From the NCBI GenBank assembly GCA_017590115.1, contig JAGGNK010010226.1, positions 3,011,732-3,075,731 of the forward strand: 64,000 bases of DNA, in the 5' to 3' direction. Of this stretch, positions 1 to 13,283 are shown in pieces; the first letter of the stretch is position 1, and each line of letters opens with the position of its first letter. The notes under the pieces are model-generated. The model saw only the letters and a program-made list of their open reading frames with translations. It did not search any database and had not been told where the DNA came from. The position numbers and the translations under genes are program-made. The stretch is from Montifringilla adamsi. Lineage: Eukaryota; Chordata; Aves; Passeriformes; Passeridae.

Positions 1-3000
1 AAATTTTAATGTGGTATTACTCATCTCATTTGTGCAAACCACACAAAGCTTACAGAGTCTAATCTCATGTAACAGCTAAGACACAGAAATTACTACCACA
101 TTGATTTATTGTGGAATCAACAGATATTATATTAAACCACCAGATCATGGTTTCCTCCAAAAAAGCCTTCCATCTATGTGTGCCATGCCTGTCCCTCTCT
201 TATGTGGTTCAGCCAACTCTGAGATAGCCATCAGCTGAAATTCCCCACTATGCAGACTCATCAGCCTGGCAGAAACCCGACTCTGCGTTTGGAATAATCA
301 GAAAGCACTCACTTCACATGCTCAAAATTAAGTTTGTGTTACTTTGTGTGGTGTCAGAAGAAAGAAAGACAAGTTGTGGAGACCCTCTCATCATGAGGAA
401 TTTCCAAAACTGGGATATGCAAGCAACTTTGCTGAAGATGCACATGTGTGAGACGTTTGGTCTGTAACCAATTTTGCACACAGAAATATATCACACTCCT
501 TGTATAAACTGGCAATGTACTCCTCTGATGTAGCAGAAATTCAAGTAGTAAAGGCATAAGAATCACAGATTTACACTACTCTCATAATTCAAAAAGGAGG
601 ACACACCACTAATTACTAATGTACATCACAAGAAAGATTATCTTTTCTCTTTTTACATCATTATAAGAATTTTCTTGTTTTTGTATGGAGCTATTCCAGA
701 AACACAGGCAGCTGTTACCAGATGAAATAGTAACAGAAAAAGCCACACTTTCAGCTGTCCTGATATGATTATGTCTGATTCTTCTTATATCAATCTGTTA
801 TCAGAAACTCCATTTTTCTCCTTTTTTCTCACCAGCCCTATCTGCAGTAGGGAACTCAGTGGCCTGAAACTCCACCAGCAGCTTGTGTCAGGCAAACCAC
901 TGAAATGTCCAAGCCCTGATTTTTAAGTCTTCCTGTGGCAAACGAGTTTTCTCTGCAATGGAATAAATTACTGAGTGGCTGCTAGAGACATAATTATGCT
1001 ATTTCATTATTCAAACAGTAAGACACTTGTTGACTGAATTGAAAAATCACTAGAAGTTCAATACCTTGGGTATAAAATGCCAGCAACTAAGATGTGTCCC
1101 TGCTTTACCTGATTTTTTGTTAGGTGGACCATTCCTTGAGTATTTGTGGCTAGAATGAACTGCATATTGATAATATATTACTTAAAACAACCTCTGTGCT
1201 TCCTCAGAAAAGTTGTTGTTGCACTCACTTTAGGGCCAAGGAAAAATCTTTTTATTCATAGGTGTGTAAACAAGCTCTTAAAACACAACTTAGTCAATGT
1301 TTGCAGCCTTTCAACAAAAATACCCATGTGCAAGATGCCCTGGTGTCGGTGCTCCCTATTGTTTATTCTTCAGATAAGAACAAGAAAGACAAATTCTAAA
1401 TTTTAAGCGTTGAGTGACTGATTGCTCAGTTAATGATTCAAGGTTTCACATAGTCTGTTTCTTTACATTTGCCTGTAGCTTTCAGTTTTTTGTTTAAATT
1501 AGCAAAATCACTTAAAATACCTTAATACAATCTATAATCTTGAGGAATAGGCACAGGAAAGAACAGCTACAGTTCCATTATTTATTATCTACAGGAAAAA
1601 AAAAATCTTCAAAATATTTTAAATTAGTAAGGATACAAGAACTGTGTCTTGTTGAAACTACATTATTAGAGTAACTTAATTCAGATAGTTGTTCTGCATT
1701 TTACACTTCTGGAACTAAAGTAAAGGTGTATATACATGTTTTTTAGAAACTGCAAAGTTAAAAAAGAAATAACCGAAATAGCCACAAACACAGTGGAATC
1801 CTAAATATTAATGTTTCATCAGCTTAACAAAACATTAAGGATCTTTAGAGGCTGGTATATTATTACTCAAGAATTATTATCATTTATAAAATGCCTGTAA
1901 TTTCTAGAATCACTCAGGATTTTCTTTAGTTTTCTTTACAAATAAACATATGTTTGTATGGGCTAAAAATCTCCAAGCTTTGCTTTGGTGTTCAGAAGAG
2001 AGGTGCTGAAAAACCAATTCTTGATCTTTCAAATGGCTCAAAGAACCTGAAATATGCCTTCCTTAGAAACTCTCCTTCTTGTGCTGGCCTAGAATGAGCA
2101 TGGCAATTTTAGCACCTGATGCTAACGAGGCTCTGGAAGTCTTCCAAAAGTTATATGATAGCATTGAATGCTTGGATGTTAACCTGTCAACACAGTAGAG
2201 CATAGACACAGAAGTTTTAAAATTCTTGCTTATTTTTAAAGTAATTCCAGACATGGAATTGAAAAAAAGTCGCTCAACTCACCTTGAACCTTTAGTATGA
2301 AAAACTGTAGACGTGATCTGAAATATATATGTAATGATCTTTAGAGGGAGAAATTTGGGAAATACCCTCAAAGAGCAGAGTAAAATTTGGAAGAGAAAAT
2401 ATTTTTATATTGAACAGTGGACTATAAATATGCTGAAATATAATTTATTCTGAATCTTGAATTATGAACAGAATAGTGGCAGGATCCAAATGCTCCAAGA
2501 ATTAAGGAATATATTGCCTATCACCTATAGGTTACTGGTTCAAATTCTGTCAGTCAAATAGTGACAGAAAGTCAATACAAGGCAGTGGCTGTTCCATGTG
2601 AATCAGGTAAATAGACCAAGTTCCTGGTACTTCACAATTCCTGATGAGTAACAGCTGGCACTTGCAGGAAAATGGTGAAATTGGACTCCCTAACATATTT
2701 TCATGTTATGAAAATATGCATTTGCAAGCAGGGTCTGCACATCCTTTATGCTGTAGGTTCCAAAATCCATTTACCTTCAGCTGCTGTTAATGTGGCATGA
2801 ACACATATACAAAATCAATATCACCAGGCATCATTTTCCAGAACTCTGAAGAGATTGCTTTTGCTGCCCAGGGAAATGCATTAACTTCACAGGAATGTTC
2901 ACTTCAATGAATGGTATTCACCAAGACTCTTTCTTGCAAAGTAATTAGTGAAAATGATAATTTCAGAAAAGCAATATTGGTGCTAGATGACTGTTATAAT

Positions 3001-4940
3001 GAAAACAATATAAAAACAATGCCAAGAAAACACTACTAGAGCTTTTTTATTTTAATACTACTCTACTTTATACTAATAGTGTTTTTAAAATTTAAAATTA
3101 AAAGCTTTAAATTTGTTGGTTTGGGGTTCTTTGAAAGTTGAGAAAAACAGAAGGAAGAAAAGGCAGGAAGATAGATAACTTTTTTTTTTTAAGAGCTTAT
3201 TATTAGCAGCAATTTTCTGATTTTAAGTTAAAATTTTTCAGTCTAGAAGTTAATTTCTGGTGTATTTCAATGAATTACAAGTTTCAAATTAGTTTCACTC
3301 CCAGGAATCCCAAAGTAAAACTTTTTGGTGCGAGTGGGGCCAGAGCCTTGGGGAATATGTCACGGAAGCAAATTCACTGGTGCTGTAAATCAAGCTGCTC
3401 TCTAAATTTAATTTCCCATGCTGACCAGAGTTTTTTTAGAGAATAGGAAAGCCAGCTATTTACCACCTACACTGCAGATAATGCAAAGGACTCTGCTAAT
3501 ACCATCTGGAAGCACTGCAAAAAACCCTTAAATTATTTAAGTCATCAGAATTTAAAGGACAAGTTTTTCGAACAGATTTAAGTGGCTCCCAAAGGAAAAA
3601 GAATAAAATTAATAGGTGCCAAATAAAAAAACAATTTAGAAAAATGAGTGATATTATTAATGCTTTTATTCATACTGCACATATTATTGTCCTCTTAATG
3701 CCATATTTTCACTTTTAATTTCTCTCAAATTTTTATGAAATGCTGTTTATTTCAGAACTTCAATCACATGACTAAATAACACAGTTTTCCACTAACTTCA
3801 AGGCAACAGCTTTCGTGGTGTGCGTTTTTAAAAGAACCTCAGGTATTTACTCAGTGAAAATCCTTTTAAGTTACTCTTTTTCAGTAGATCTAGCTGCTTT
3901 TATGCAAATTTTCTACCTCTTCCACAAGTTATATTTTCTATTAGTTCAAAGACACAGAAATTAACCTCTGCTCTATTTCTATCACTGAACTTTTTCCATT
4001 GGGGCTGAACTGCAGTTATACCTAAACAACTTTTTTGTACTACAAAGAGGAGCTTAGTAGCTTTATCTTGGTTATAGCATAGGAGAAATGCTTTGAAGGA
4101 GCTAAGGAGCACTTACAATGCATTTAAAATGATAATGCAAAATACTTGGAATATTTACGAAAAATCTCAAAACACAAATCTAACAACATGCCCCTTCCAC
4201 AAGTGCTTTGTTTTGTGGGAAAGGACAACCTATTTTGTAATACCCTGTGAATTCAGTGTGCATATACTTAGCAAAACCTCTTTTCAAACCACCAAAAATT
4301 GCAGATATCTGTACCAAGGCTGGCTACTATTCTCCAACAGTGCAAAATAATATTAAACACCTGCTTTTACAGCCTTCTGGATGAATATGGCTGCTACTGA
4401 GAGACAAGTACTGGAACCAGACCATCAAATTACAAACCAAATTAATCTTGGGAGGAAGAGAAGAGAGGGAGAGAGTGGAAAAAGATACAAATGTCTATCT
4501 GTGTGTAAGCAAGTGATAAATCATGAAGCACAACATTATTTCTTGGCATCTTTTTATAACGTGGCCAGAGACTGACGAAATACAGGACCAGCCATAGTAA
4601 ATCTGAAAACTGGTTCTATCAAGCCCAGATTTCTGTCTTTGCTGACTGTTCAGAGAGCTAAAATATGCCTAATGTGTTTGACAGCATTAGAGATGCAAGA
4701 AAACTTCTTATAATCCATTTGTGGCTGGAATAATGAGTTAACTTTTTGTATTTAAGAGAAAAGCCTAAAAAGAAAAGAAGTTCTAAAGAAACTGAATACA
4801 CTGCACATGAGAGAGACACTGAACATTTCAGCAACTGTTGCTGATAGGAGTTCCAAACAACACACTTGGAGTGGAAATCACTGCCACATGTTAAATGTAT
4901 TTAGGATGTGATGCAGAAGGGCAAGATTAGTACCAAAATT
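1..4940. other. Unique AT-rich non-coding DNA
   Basis: No gene or recognised repeat is visible in this stretch. Open frames are all under about 90 codons and have no recognisable domain. The sequence holds scattered A and T runs and a purine-rich patch near 4450-4480. The stretch around 3330-3420 is less AT-biased and free of simple repeats, so it might be constrained non-coding DNA, but nothing in it identifies a function. Confidence 0.7.
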
Positions 4941-7200
4941 CTAAATATGTGTGGGGAAGGAGATAACCCCTAAGGAATTCCAGCTCCACATAATAAAGGT
5001 GAAACTGCCCTGCTCAGGTTTCTCTGGGCTGGCTGCAGCTACATCTGTGTTGCTATTCCCACCGCTGGTTTCACGTGCAGCTGCACCAAAACCTAAATGT
5101 GAGGAGAACCCAAGAACCCATCTGTGTTTAGCACAATATTGCCACAGGCACTGGAGTGGCAAACATGCAAATGAGATGATTAATCAGGAGGTAATTACGC
5201 TTGGATTACTCTTTCTGTTACAGGACTGCTTTGATAGCAAGATTAGGTATTATATATAGGAACAGCTTGTAGGGGAAAATGTTGTAGAACCCTGTGAGAC
5301 AGTTTAAAACCCTTTACAAGCTCATTTTCTGTAATATTTAGATGAATGCTTCATTTATGAGAATAGGTTTATTTGTCATGAACTAAGTGAATCTTGACAG
5401 TAAGAAGCAAGTTTATAAAATATTGATCTCCAAAATAAAACATTAACATGGCACATTCCAGCTGAGGTAATTCCCTACCACATAGTACAATCTATTTACT
5501 AATTCTTGCAAGGACTTTTTTCTCAAAATCAGTGATTCTCAAATATTTCCATCTTTTAGGACTCTGCTGCTGCAAAACAAAGTAGGAGTCACTAAAATAA
5601 GAACAAAACAAAACAAAAACACCCATGAAATTACCATCTTCACTAACTAGAACAAACATCTTGGTTATGAATTCAGATGGGTTAAGTCAAAAAGCAATAA
5701 ATCTGCACCACTTTAGCTGCAGAGTAATAAGCAAAACTTTTGTGCCCACAGCGTAAATATAAGGCACTGAGGATTTCTTCTCAATTTTGAGAGAAATTGC
5801 TCTGGAGGACCACCAGTGATACCTCTGGCTGCGACTGATGGATCAGGAACTGGCTGACTGACTGCCCTAACTCCCTGGTGGCTCCTCTGCAAGCAGCAGG
5901 AGTTGCTGCCCTTTGGGATTGGGTGTTATTCTGCTGTACTGTACTGAATCTAAGTACATTCTCAATATGGTTATTCTTATATTACACAGCATTCAGAGCA
6001 CAGCTGACATTTAACATTCATGTCTGTAAACTGTTTCATTCCCTGCCTCTTACATGAACACATTTCCTACTTTTGAACTTTTATAGGATCTGGGCGTAGA
6101 CTTCAGGAATCAGTGGAACAGCACACATGTGAGAGCTAATTCACAAGACAAAGACTGCAATGCTTAGTTGCACTGAGGACAGTAAATCTTTATGGACTCC
6201 AGCCTATGTTGTCTCTATCAGTTAAGGCCATTTTCCCTGCTGAGAAGATTTAGTGCACTTCCCTGTGAGGGCAGCGTGCCCAAGGAGGAAGCAGATTTTC
6301 ACAGATGTCACACACAATAGCCCGTTCACAGGTGAGAGTTACACCACGATTAGGATCACAATAGCAGAGGTTCCTATTTCTGGAGGGACTATTAACTGCC
6401 CCAGGATCCATTATTCATACCTATGATATTTATAGGTGTGCAGGTATCGTGTTCAGCTTTGCTCTGCTGGAGGGCCTGGCTTTGCAGAGCAAACTGAGCT
6501 GAGGCACAGGGACCTCAGCATAGCCAGAGGCAGCACAGAACATCCATTCCTCACCAGCCAGGCACCTGCAACCCTCCTTGCATTCACTGGGGGGAAATCT
6601 TGAAAGGTTTGTACCCAACATTAAATACTGCAAAAAAATGACGATGAGATGGATACACCCAAAACATATTTTTCCTCTGCAGAACCTTCTGTGTCTTGAG
6701 TCTGTAGTGAGATGTCTGTGAAGGGTGTTTAAGGAGGGATGGGTGATTACTGCACTCTGGCACTCCTACAAAGGCAGCCTGTGCAGGTTAACTGCAACAT
6801 TCCTCTTCACTTCACATGCCCCTTTTCCTGTTGCCTGGACTGCTCACTGATGTGGCTGATTACACCTCTGATCAAAAGCTCTGACAGCTGGGCTTGTTCA
6901 GAGACTGGGTGCTGGTTGCAAACATCAGTGAGTTTGGAACCCAGCTAATTCCAGCTGGATTTTGGGACCCCACATTCACCATGGACCAGGCCTTATTTAA
7001 AAGAAGAAAGAAAACCAAAAAAACTAAAATGGGCACAGCAGTCATGACAGCCTTTCTTGTGAATAGTCCCATGGCAGCTGTCTGGCTTTAGGAGTTGTTC
7101 AGTGCCTGGAATTGCTGGATCAGCCTCTGCTGTGCCTGGGGTAAGGCTGGTGATCCACTGGATCCTTGCATGCTAAATAAGCTCCTTTGAGTTCAAAAAC
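4941..7200. other. Slightly GC-richer unique non-coding patch
   Basis: GC content rises modestly relative to both flanks, notably at 4950-5160, 5790-5940, 6240-6620 and 6740-7150. Open frames occur on both strands, up to 102 codons from 4951. They overlap each other on opposite strands and show no domain, so I treat them as chance. An old, unrecognised transposable element or a regulatory region is possible. No terminal repeats or CR1 tail were found. Confidence 0.5.
5072..5086. promoter_or_regulatory. Overlapping palindromic E-boxes
   Basis: A CACGTG E-box at 5072-5077 overlaps a perfect 12-bp palindrome, GTGCAGCTGCAC, at 5075-5086. The centre of that palindrome is a second E-box, CAGCTG, at 5078-5083. 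E-boxes of these two types are known binding sites for bHLH factors. Whether this one is used is unknown. A 15-bp motif of this kind can arise by chance. Confidence 0.25.
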
Positions 7201-9393
7201 TCTTCAGTCCTTTCACCTGAGCACCCAGCCATTAACCTGTATCCTAGAGAATGTTACATGAACTAGGGAGATGAAGAAACACAAAAATCATTGCAAAATT
7301 CAGAGCTTTTGTTAAGGAAGAAGGTCTCACACCTCCCAGATACTCGCTGGCACCATTGAAACAATGCTGACTTCTGCATCAACCAAAAGAAAAAAAAAGC
7401 AGCAACCAAAGACAAAAATATTGCCTCTCCATAATATTGTTCTGTGCTTTGTTATCAGCTGTGGCATCCTAAGTTAATTAAACGCTTGTATAATTCCCCA
7501 CAAATACCTTGTAACCTGAACCAAATCACAACATTAAGATAAACAAATAAATACAAACTCACATGAAATAAAGAATATTGGACAACTACTTTAATACCCC
7601 TGCTGAGTAGACAGGCCAGGCTGGCTTACAGAAACTCAAACAACTTCATTTTGGCAAGATGGAAAAGCAACAAATTTAAAGTTGTGGTGTTCCATTAATT
7701 GAGCTTTTCTTACACTTATGAGGTGAGATGAGACAGACCTTTAGGGTGAATATGTTTGCAACCTTCTTTTATGCCAAGTACCCAAAGTGGACCAGGGGAT
7801 GAAGAAAATTGGTTTTATTCAAATAAAACCTTCAGTATTTAAGAGAGAAAACTCCATGGACAGAAAAGAAATGAAAAAAAAAAAAAAAGATAGATGATTC
7901 ACACTTCTCTCTTTGTCATGGCATATTTCCTTTGCCCTTTGTTTCACACACTTTTTTATAAGATCACCTCTGCTCAGTCTGTGGTGATCCCTAGAAAGTT
8001 ATTTCTCTCCCTGTTACCAGCAGTAACTGATTTTATTTTTTTTTTTACATGAGTTCCCAATTATATCTGTGCTGTGACTATCTGCTTTTCCTTTTCCTGT
8101 CATTCATCCACATTTTTGGGACTTCTTTTCCTTAGGAGAATAACAATCTATTGACAAAACAAGTAACTTTTTGTTCATCATGGCTGTAATTCTGAAAGAA
8201 AAAATGTTCTCTGTGAAGACACTTGTATAATTTGAAATCTTAGATAAAGGTTTCACACAAGATGTGTTAAAAGTCAACTGAAAAAAATATGATTAATTAA
8301 AGAATGACGCATCATGCTGAGGCTTTACAAGCACAAGTTTTGCCAAGAGTGGATTATGAATAATGGATTTGTGTGGCAAAAGACAGTAGAACACAGCATT
8401 CTACTTTGTATTATAACTTCTTAAAACAGTTTTACAGAAAACAAGAATCCCACCACATTTATACCAAAACTATGAGATTGTGCTAAGGCTCTACAGAGGT
8501 GAGGCCAGGGGGTTTTGTTTTTCACCAGCATAAATCAATAGGGCATTTCAAAAGATTTGGCTCAATTTGCCTGCCTAAATTCAGTAAAGGTGAGTTCATA
8601 TCTTTTCAAACTGCCAAATCAGCCAAAAGGATTAAAGTTGTTGTAGTCATAAGTAATCCCAGAAAATACAAGGCTTAAAGTTTACCTTTCTTCTCAGACT
8701 CTGTATAAATTATACTACTTTTGAAATGTGGTGCATTACACATATTCTTCCTTATCCAAAAATCTTTTCAGATTAATTCTGAATGCAGTAATTCACAGCA
8801 CATACATTAGGATTTCAGTTCAGCTAAAGAATAATAATGATGTGATTAAAATGACTGTAAAATAATATAATTAAAGCTTTTGGATGATCTCTAGAAGCTG
8901 CACTAAAGCACTTTGAAAGCACTCAAGCCACAAATACGTGTCTGAAAAACATACTAAGAATATACTATTTTAATTTAATTTCATGGCTATTAAAGAAAAC
9001 AGAATAAACCTCCCAACATCATTTGTGCTTACTTTGCTTTCAAATGTAGCTTTCATGAGATATATGTGAAGCTGATACAAATATAATATAGAAATACCAT
9101 AGCAATACAAAAATATTGCCAGCTGTCTGGTAATGTTTTCCTGTGAGTGGATGGTTAAGACAAAATGTGGGTAGATGTTTTAAATGAAAATAGTTAAATT
9201 TATCAGTATTGTTAGCTTAAATAGTGAAGTAGTTACCAGACTGTAGAGAGCTGTTAAAGAAGTGGTAATGAGGCAGCTCCGTGAACAACTGACTGCCATA
9301 ATATTTGTTATTTATTCTTAACAAGCTGAAATGATAGAAATAGAACTGAAACCACACCAATATAACGGCCCAGGGAAGGCTGCCTTTAAATGA

Positions 9394-9425
9394 TTTTTTT
9401 TTTAATTTTTTTTTTTTTTTTTTTT
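9394..9425. repeat. Poly(T) tract
   Basis: Thirty-two bases that are all T except for two adjacent A residues at 9404-9405. No retrotransposed sequence was recognised next to it, so I call it a simple low-complexity tract and not a poly(A) tail in reverse. Confidence 0.85.
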
Positions 9426-11145
9426 AGTTAGCATTATAAGCAGCTTTTGATACTTTAACTAAAGCACGCTGTTTATTTGCCTGTGAATTTTACCCAACTG
9501 GACAGAATGCTCCTTCATGTTATTGATGTCAGAAGCCCCAGAGAAAAAATTGGCATTTTTTTCACCTTTTTACATGGATTAGAGCTCAGGTCTTCCTAGC
9601 ACAACCTGTTATGTACTGTTTACAATGTGCAAATCACAAGTGGAATTCTGTGAAACACTTGCTGGTGCTTTTCTGAGCTTGGGCAGCATCTGATGCTCAG
9701 CCATGTCATTCAGTCCCTTTCATGCAATTCTGTTTGCTCCAGGAGCTCAGCATTTAGTGCTTGAGCAGCAGCCAATGCTTTGTGCATGGAATGTAGTACA
9801 TCAGTGGTCACACTTTTGTTTTCTCTCTTCCAACTGGATTTTAATGAAGGAAAATGGAGAAAATTCTTAGGTCATCAAGTACAGCCACCTGGTATTACAG
9901 GCAGTCACTTTTTGCAAACGCTTATGTAAACGGATCAAAATCCCTGAAATTCATAATATTTTTATGACCTTCAGAAATGGCAGCAGTATATTTATTTATT
10001 TCCTTTTTTTTTTTAAACACTGCACAAACTCTTCCTATCTTTTGCTATTGCCAAAGACTTAGCTCCTCCCTGCAACAAACACAACAGAATTTATGACAAA
10101 AAAGTAACAAATGTACTAAAAAATAGCTGTTTCAAAGTTAACCAAATAAGTTAGTGTGCTGGAAAAAAACCCCGAAAACCTAATACCATGCTATAATATT
10201 TCTGGTTAAGTATGAAAAAAAATACACACCTGTAATCACAAACTCATACTGAAATATGAATTTTTGATAAGAACTGTGCCATTCCAAGGTGAAGTTGCCA
10301 CTACAATTAGGAATGGGACCTAATAGTCAAAATTAATTCAAAGCATTTGTGAAGCTGAAGTAGCTCAAAGGTCACAAGATTTGCCAAAACTCGTTTAATT
10401 CGATTTTATCTACTATGTGGAATCATCCCTACTGAAACCAGAAAAAAAAAGGATAAACAATACATTGCACAGCAGAGTGATTCAGCAACAGAAGAGCTTG
10501 AGACACTATTATAAGTTACATCTGGAAAATTCACCTCTCATGTAGAATTCAAATTTTAATGTATTGATGTTATCTTTCAAGACAAATCTACAAATTTCTT
10601 TAAGACCTGGGAACAGGAGTGGGAGAAGGTTTTTCTGAACAAAGGCTAAATAAGAACATTGGGGGCAAAAAGTGAAGGACAACTGAAACAAAACCTATAA
10701 TTTTTTCTATGGGCAATGAAGAACTGATAATTATTGGCAGTAGCACATGAGATGTTCCTTAAATACATTGAATAGAGCATTTAGTTACATTTGCAGATCA
10801 CACTTTTGTGTGGTTTAGAAAGCTGTCTGATGAAAAGCAAACACCTGCTGTACTTGTGTTTGCAGAACAACAGCTTTACTTGCGGTCTCATGAAATACCT
10901 CATTTCTTGCTGATGATGGAAAAATGCCTGAACTTCTCGCTCAAAGGCAAGCTGAAAAATCAGGACTTTGGACCAGAAGATGTGTAATGAAATGGTTAGG
11001 TTCAAATTATGACTTTAGCAAGCACATGCTCAGTTTTCAATAAGCAGAATCTGCTAAGGCTTTTCTTAGCTGTAAGGTAATTAGTTACATATTGTATCCT
11101 TCTCCAAACAGACTGACCTGAGGAGTGAAAGGGTCCCAGACCCAG

Positions 11146-11167
11146 CACCTGAACGGCACCTGAACGT
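11146..11167. repeat. Two-copy 11-bp tandem duplication
   Basis: CACCTGAACGG is followed directly by CACCTGAACGT. Each copy keeps a CpG, and each contains a CACCTG E-box. It is probably a replication-slippage duplication. Confidence 0.7.
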
Positions 11168-12605
11168 AGGGGAAGAGTGGGGAGCAACATCTGTGCTGTG
11201 TGTGCTTAGCAAGACCAGCTTCAGAGGCAAATTTCAGAGGATCAAGCTCAATTTTTTGGCAAAGATTGTGGTGCTACACTGGGGAGAGGAAGACATTTGA
11301 CCTGGCGGCTGTTACTGTCCATCTCTGGGCTTGGAAAAAACACAGCATAGCAGCAGTAGCTGCAGAATCCTTTCCTTTGCTTGCAGTTTTTTGTTGCACT
11401 GCATCTCAGTGATTTACGTGCCTGGGAAGTGATGGGAGCATGAACTGTGGTAACATTTACAGACACCTTTACCTGGTTCCCTCAATCCATCCAAAAGCAA
11501 TAGCCAGGAGTGCAAGAGAACAGGGTGAGCCATCTCATACTAGCTCCATTTCTGTCACTAATATCAAGCACTCCAGGCATATTTAATAACTAAGCTATAA
11601 TAGCCTTCTATGGTTCTAAAGCTGTGGAAACCACTTTAAAAAAAAAAAAAAAGTGTGAAAGCTAAGGCCAACAGCCAAATTCAGGCCACTGCAGCTCTTG
11701 AAATACCAGCTTCAGCTTTTATTGAGAAACACAGATATCTCACCCAGCAATCGGGCTGTATTTGTTTTGCAATTTGAGTGAGTCAGACACATAAATATTT
11801 AAGTTTTAATTCAATTGCCTCTCCTGCGGTCGATGAGTCACTACTACTCTGATATCTGAGGAGTCTCACTAGGGGAGGTCCTGGAAATATGTTATGACTC
11901 CCAAGTGGGTTCCAGCCGGAAAGTCTGTGAGCTGTACTTTTAAAATGTATAAACTTATTTTCCTTTCAAACACTCAAAATACATGTAATGAAGCAGAATG
12001 TGTTTGCTTCCTGGACAGCAAACAATCTTGCAGCCAGAGAAAATGTTTACTTTGTAAACACTGTTTTCTTTTCAGAAAACTCTTTTAGAAAGAGGTTCCA
12101 TGATGAAAAACAGTTTAGGTCATAAAAGACCTAAAAGAAATAGAAAGCGTAACACTTTTCCTTCTCTCCAAACTCCTGAAATTAACTTAGAAGAACTTAC
12201 AGTCACTCTAATGTGCTAAAAATATAGAACATACTTTCTACAAATGGATGATGCAAGATAATTTCAAAAAACCTTTGCTCAAATAGGGGATATTATGAAT
12301 ATGTCCATAATGTGGACAGTGTCCATATGCCCACACAAGCTGCAAAGGAAGACTAATTACAAACTAAAAAGCTGCATTCTATTGGCATACACTTTACAAA
12401 TCAAGTGGGAAAGTCAGCTGTGACTGTGAAATAAAAAAATTAATGGAAAGGTATAAGAGGTGCACTCCATTTTCTATAGAGCACTGTAATATTCCTGTAA
12501 CCTTCTTGAGCCATGTTACCACTACTTTGCATGGAATGGACCATCGTTTGTTTACTCACTTCTGACAGTGCCTGTTTTGACTAATACTGGATATAATTTG
12601 GGGTC

Positions 12606-13258
12606 TGTTCCAAAGAAACAGGTAAACACCAAATTCAGTTGCTGCCCTGAATTCAGCAGAATTTATTTGTTTCATCCACGGGGGTACAGGTGAGACAAGA
12701 ATAACCATGATGGAGCACAACAAGTCCACAGCAATGACAATGGCACGGCAAAAGACAAATCTTCATGGCCTTCCTGGCCTTGTGAAACTCGCAGGCCCGG
12801 AGATCCCTGACCCTAGCTGTGAACCAAGCAGCTACATCTCAGATAAAAAGTAAACCTGCCGCAGATGTCCTGACACGGACCAAAGCCCCCAGGCCTCCAG
12901 CTGCAAGTCACGGAGCTTGTGCAAATGAGCTCCCTGTGGTGTAGGCTTGACAAGTCCCAGTCCCAGAAAGAGGTTCTTCCCACACCTCGTGGGGACGAGA
13001 CCCAAAGTAGCGTCACTGTGCTGCACATCTGTTAGCGTGGAAATATTAGGTGTGAGCCCAGGATTATTAAATCTTCCCCCACCAATAACCATCTGTTGTT
13101 ACACCCACTTACCAAACCCTGCATTTGTACGTGAAATTCAAGGACACCCACATGCTCTACGCACTTTGCCCCTAAAACATGGACAAAGCCCTTTGGTTTG
13201 CACTTCACTAATGTTTTGAAACTAGGATTGGTGTTTACACCAAGTCCAGGCTGTCACA
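12606..13258 (-). mobile_element. Possible solo LTR, CpG-rich block
   Basis: This block stands out from its flanks by higher GC and about a dozen CpG dinucleotides between 12680 and 13160. The proposed element begins TG and ends CA, with TGT and ACA at its termini, and is flanked on both sides by GGTC (12602-12605 and 13259-13262). A minus-strand AATAAA (plus TTTATT, 12662-12667) would lie near the 3' end, as in an LTR's R region. LTRs of class I retroviruses commonly have 4-bp target duplications. However, the ends were chosen by eye, a 4-bp match is weak, and I recognise no LTR family. Alternatives are an exon of a non-coding RNA or a regulatory element. No retroviral coding sequence is next to it. 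Confidence 0.3.
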
Positions 13259-13283
13259 GGTCACTTGGTAGGTTTTGTGACAG
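13251..13283. repeat. Inverted repeat, 8-bp arms
   Basis: CTGTCACA at 13251-13258 is the exact reverse complement of TGTGACAG at 13276-13283, with a 17-base spacer. The left arm coincides with the proposed edge of the CpG-rich block, so it may be incidental to that boundary. Confidence 0.6.

Larger units (their letters stand above)
7201..12605. other. Unique AT-rich non-coding DNA
   Basis: No gene, CR1 fragment or terminal repeat was recognised. The stretch contains homopolymer runs at 7874-7888 (A), 9394-9425 (T) and 11638-11652 (A), plus an 11-bp direct duplication at 11146-11167. Open frames between 10500 and 11470 reach only about 74 codons and occur on both strands, as expected of non-coding DNA. 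The sequence at about 9250-9390 has few simple repeats and could be conserved, but I cannot test this. Confidence 0.65.

Noticed and set aside
2537..2547. GGTTCAAATTC, which fits a tRNA gene B box
   Set aside because: No A box or cloverleaf-forming arms were found at the expected distance upstream, and no T run acts as a terminator.
4951..5259. 102-codon plus-strand open frame in a GC-richer patch
   Set aside because: It overlaps a 73-codon frame on the other strand and has no recognisable domain, so chance is more likely.
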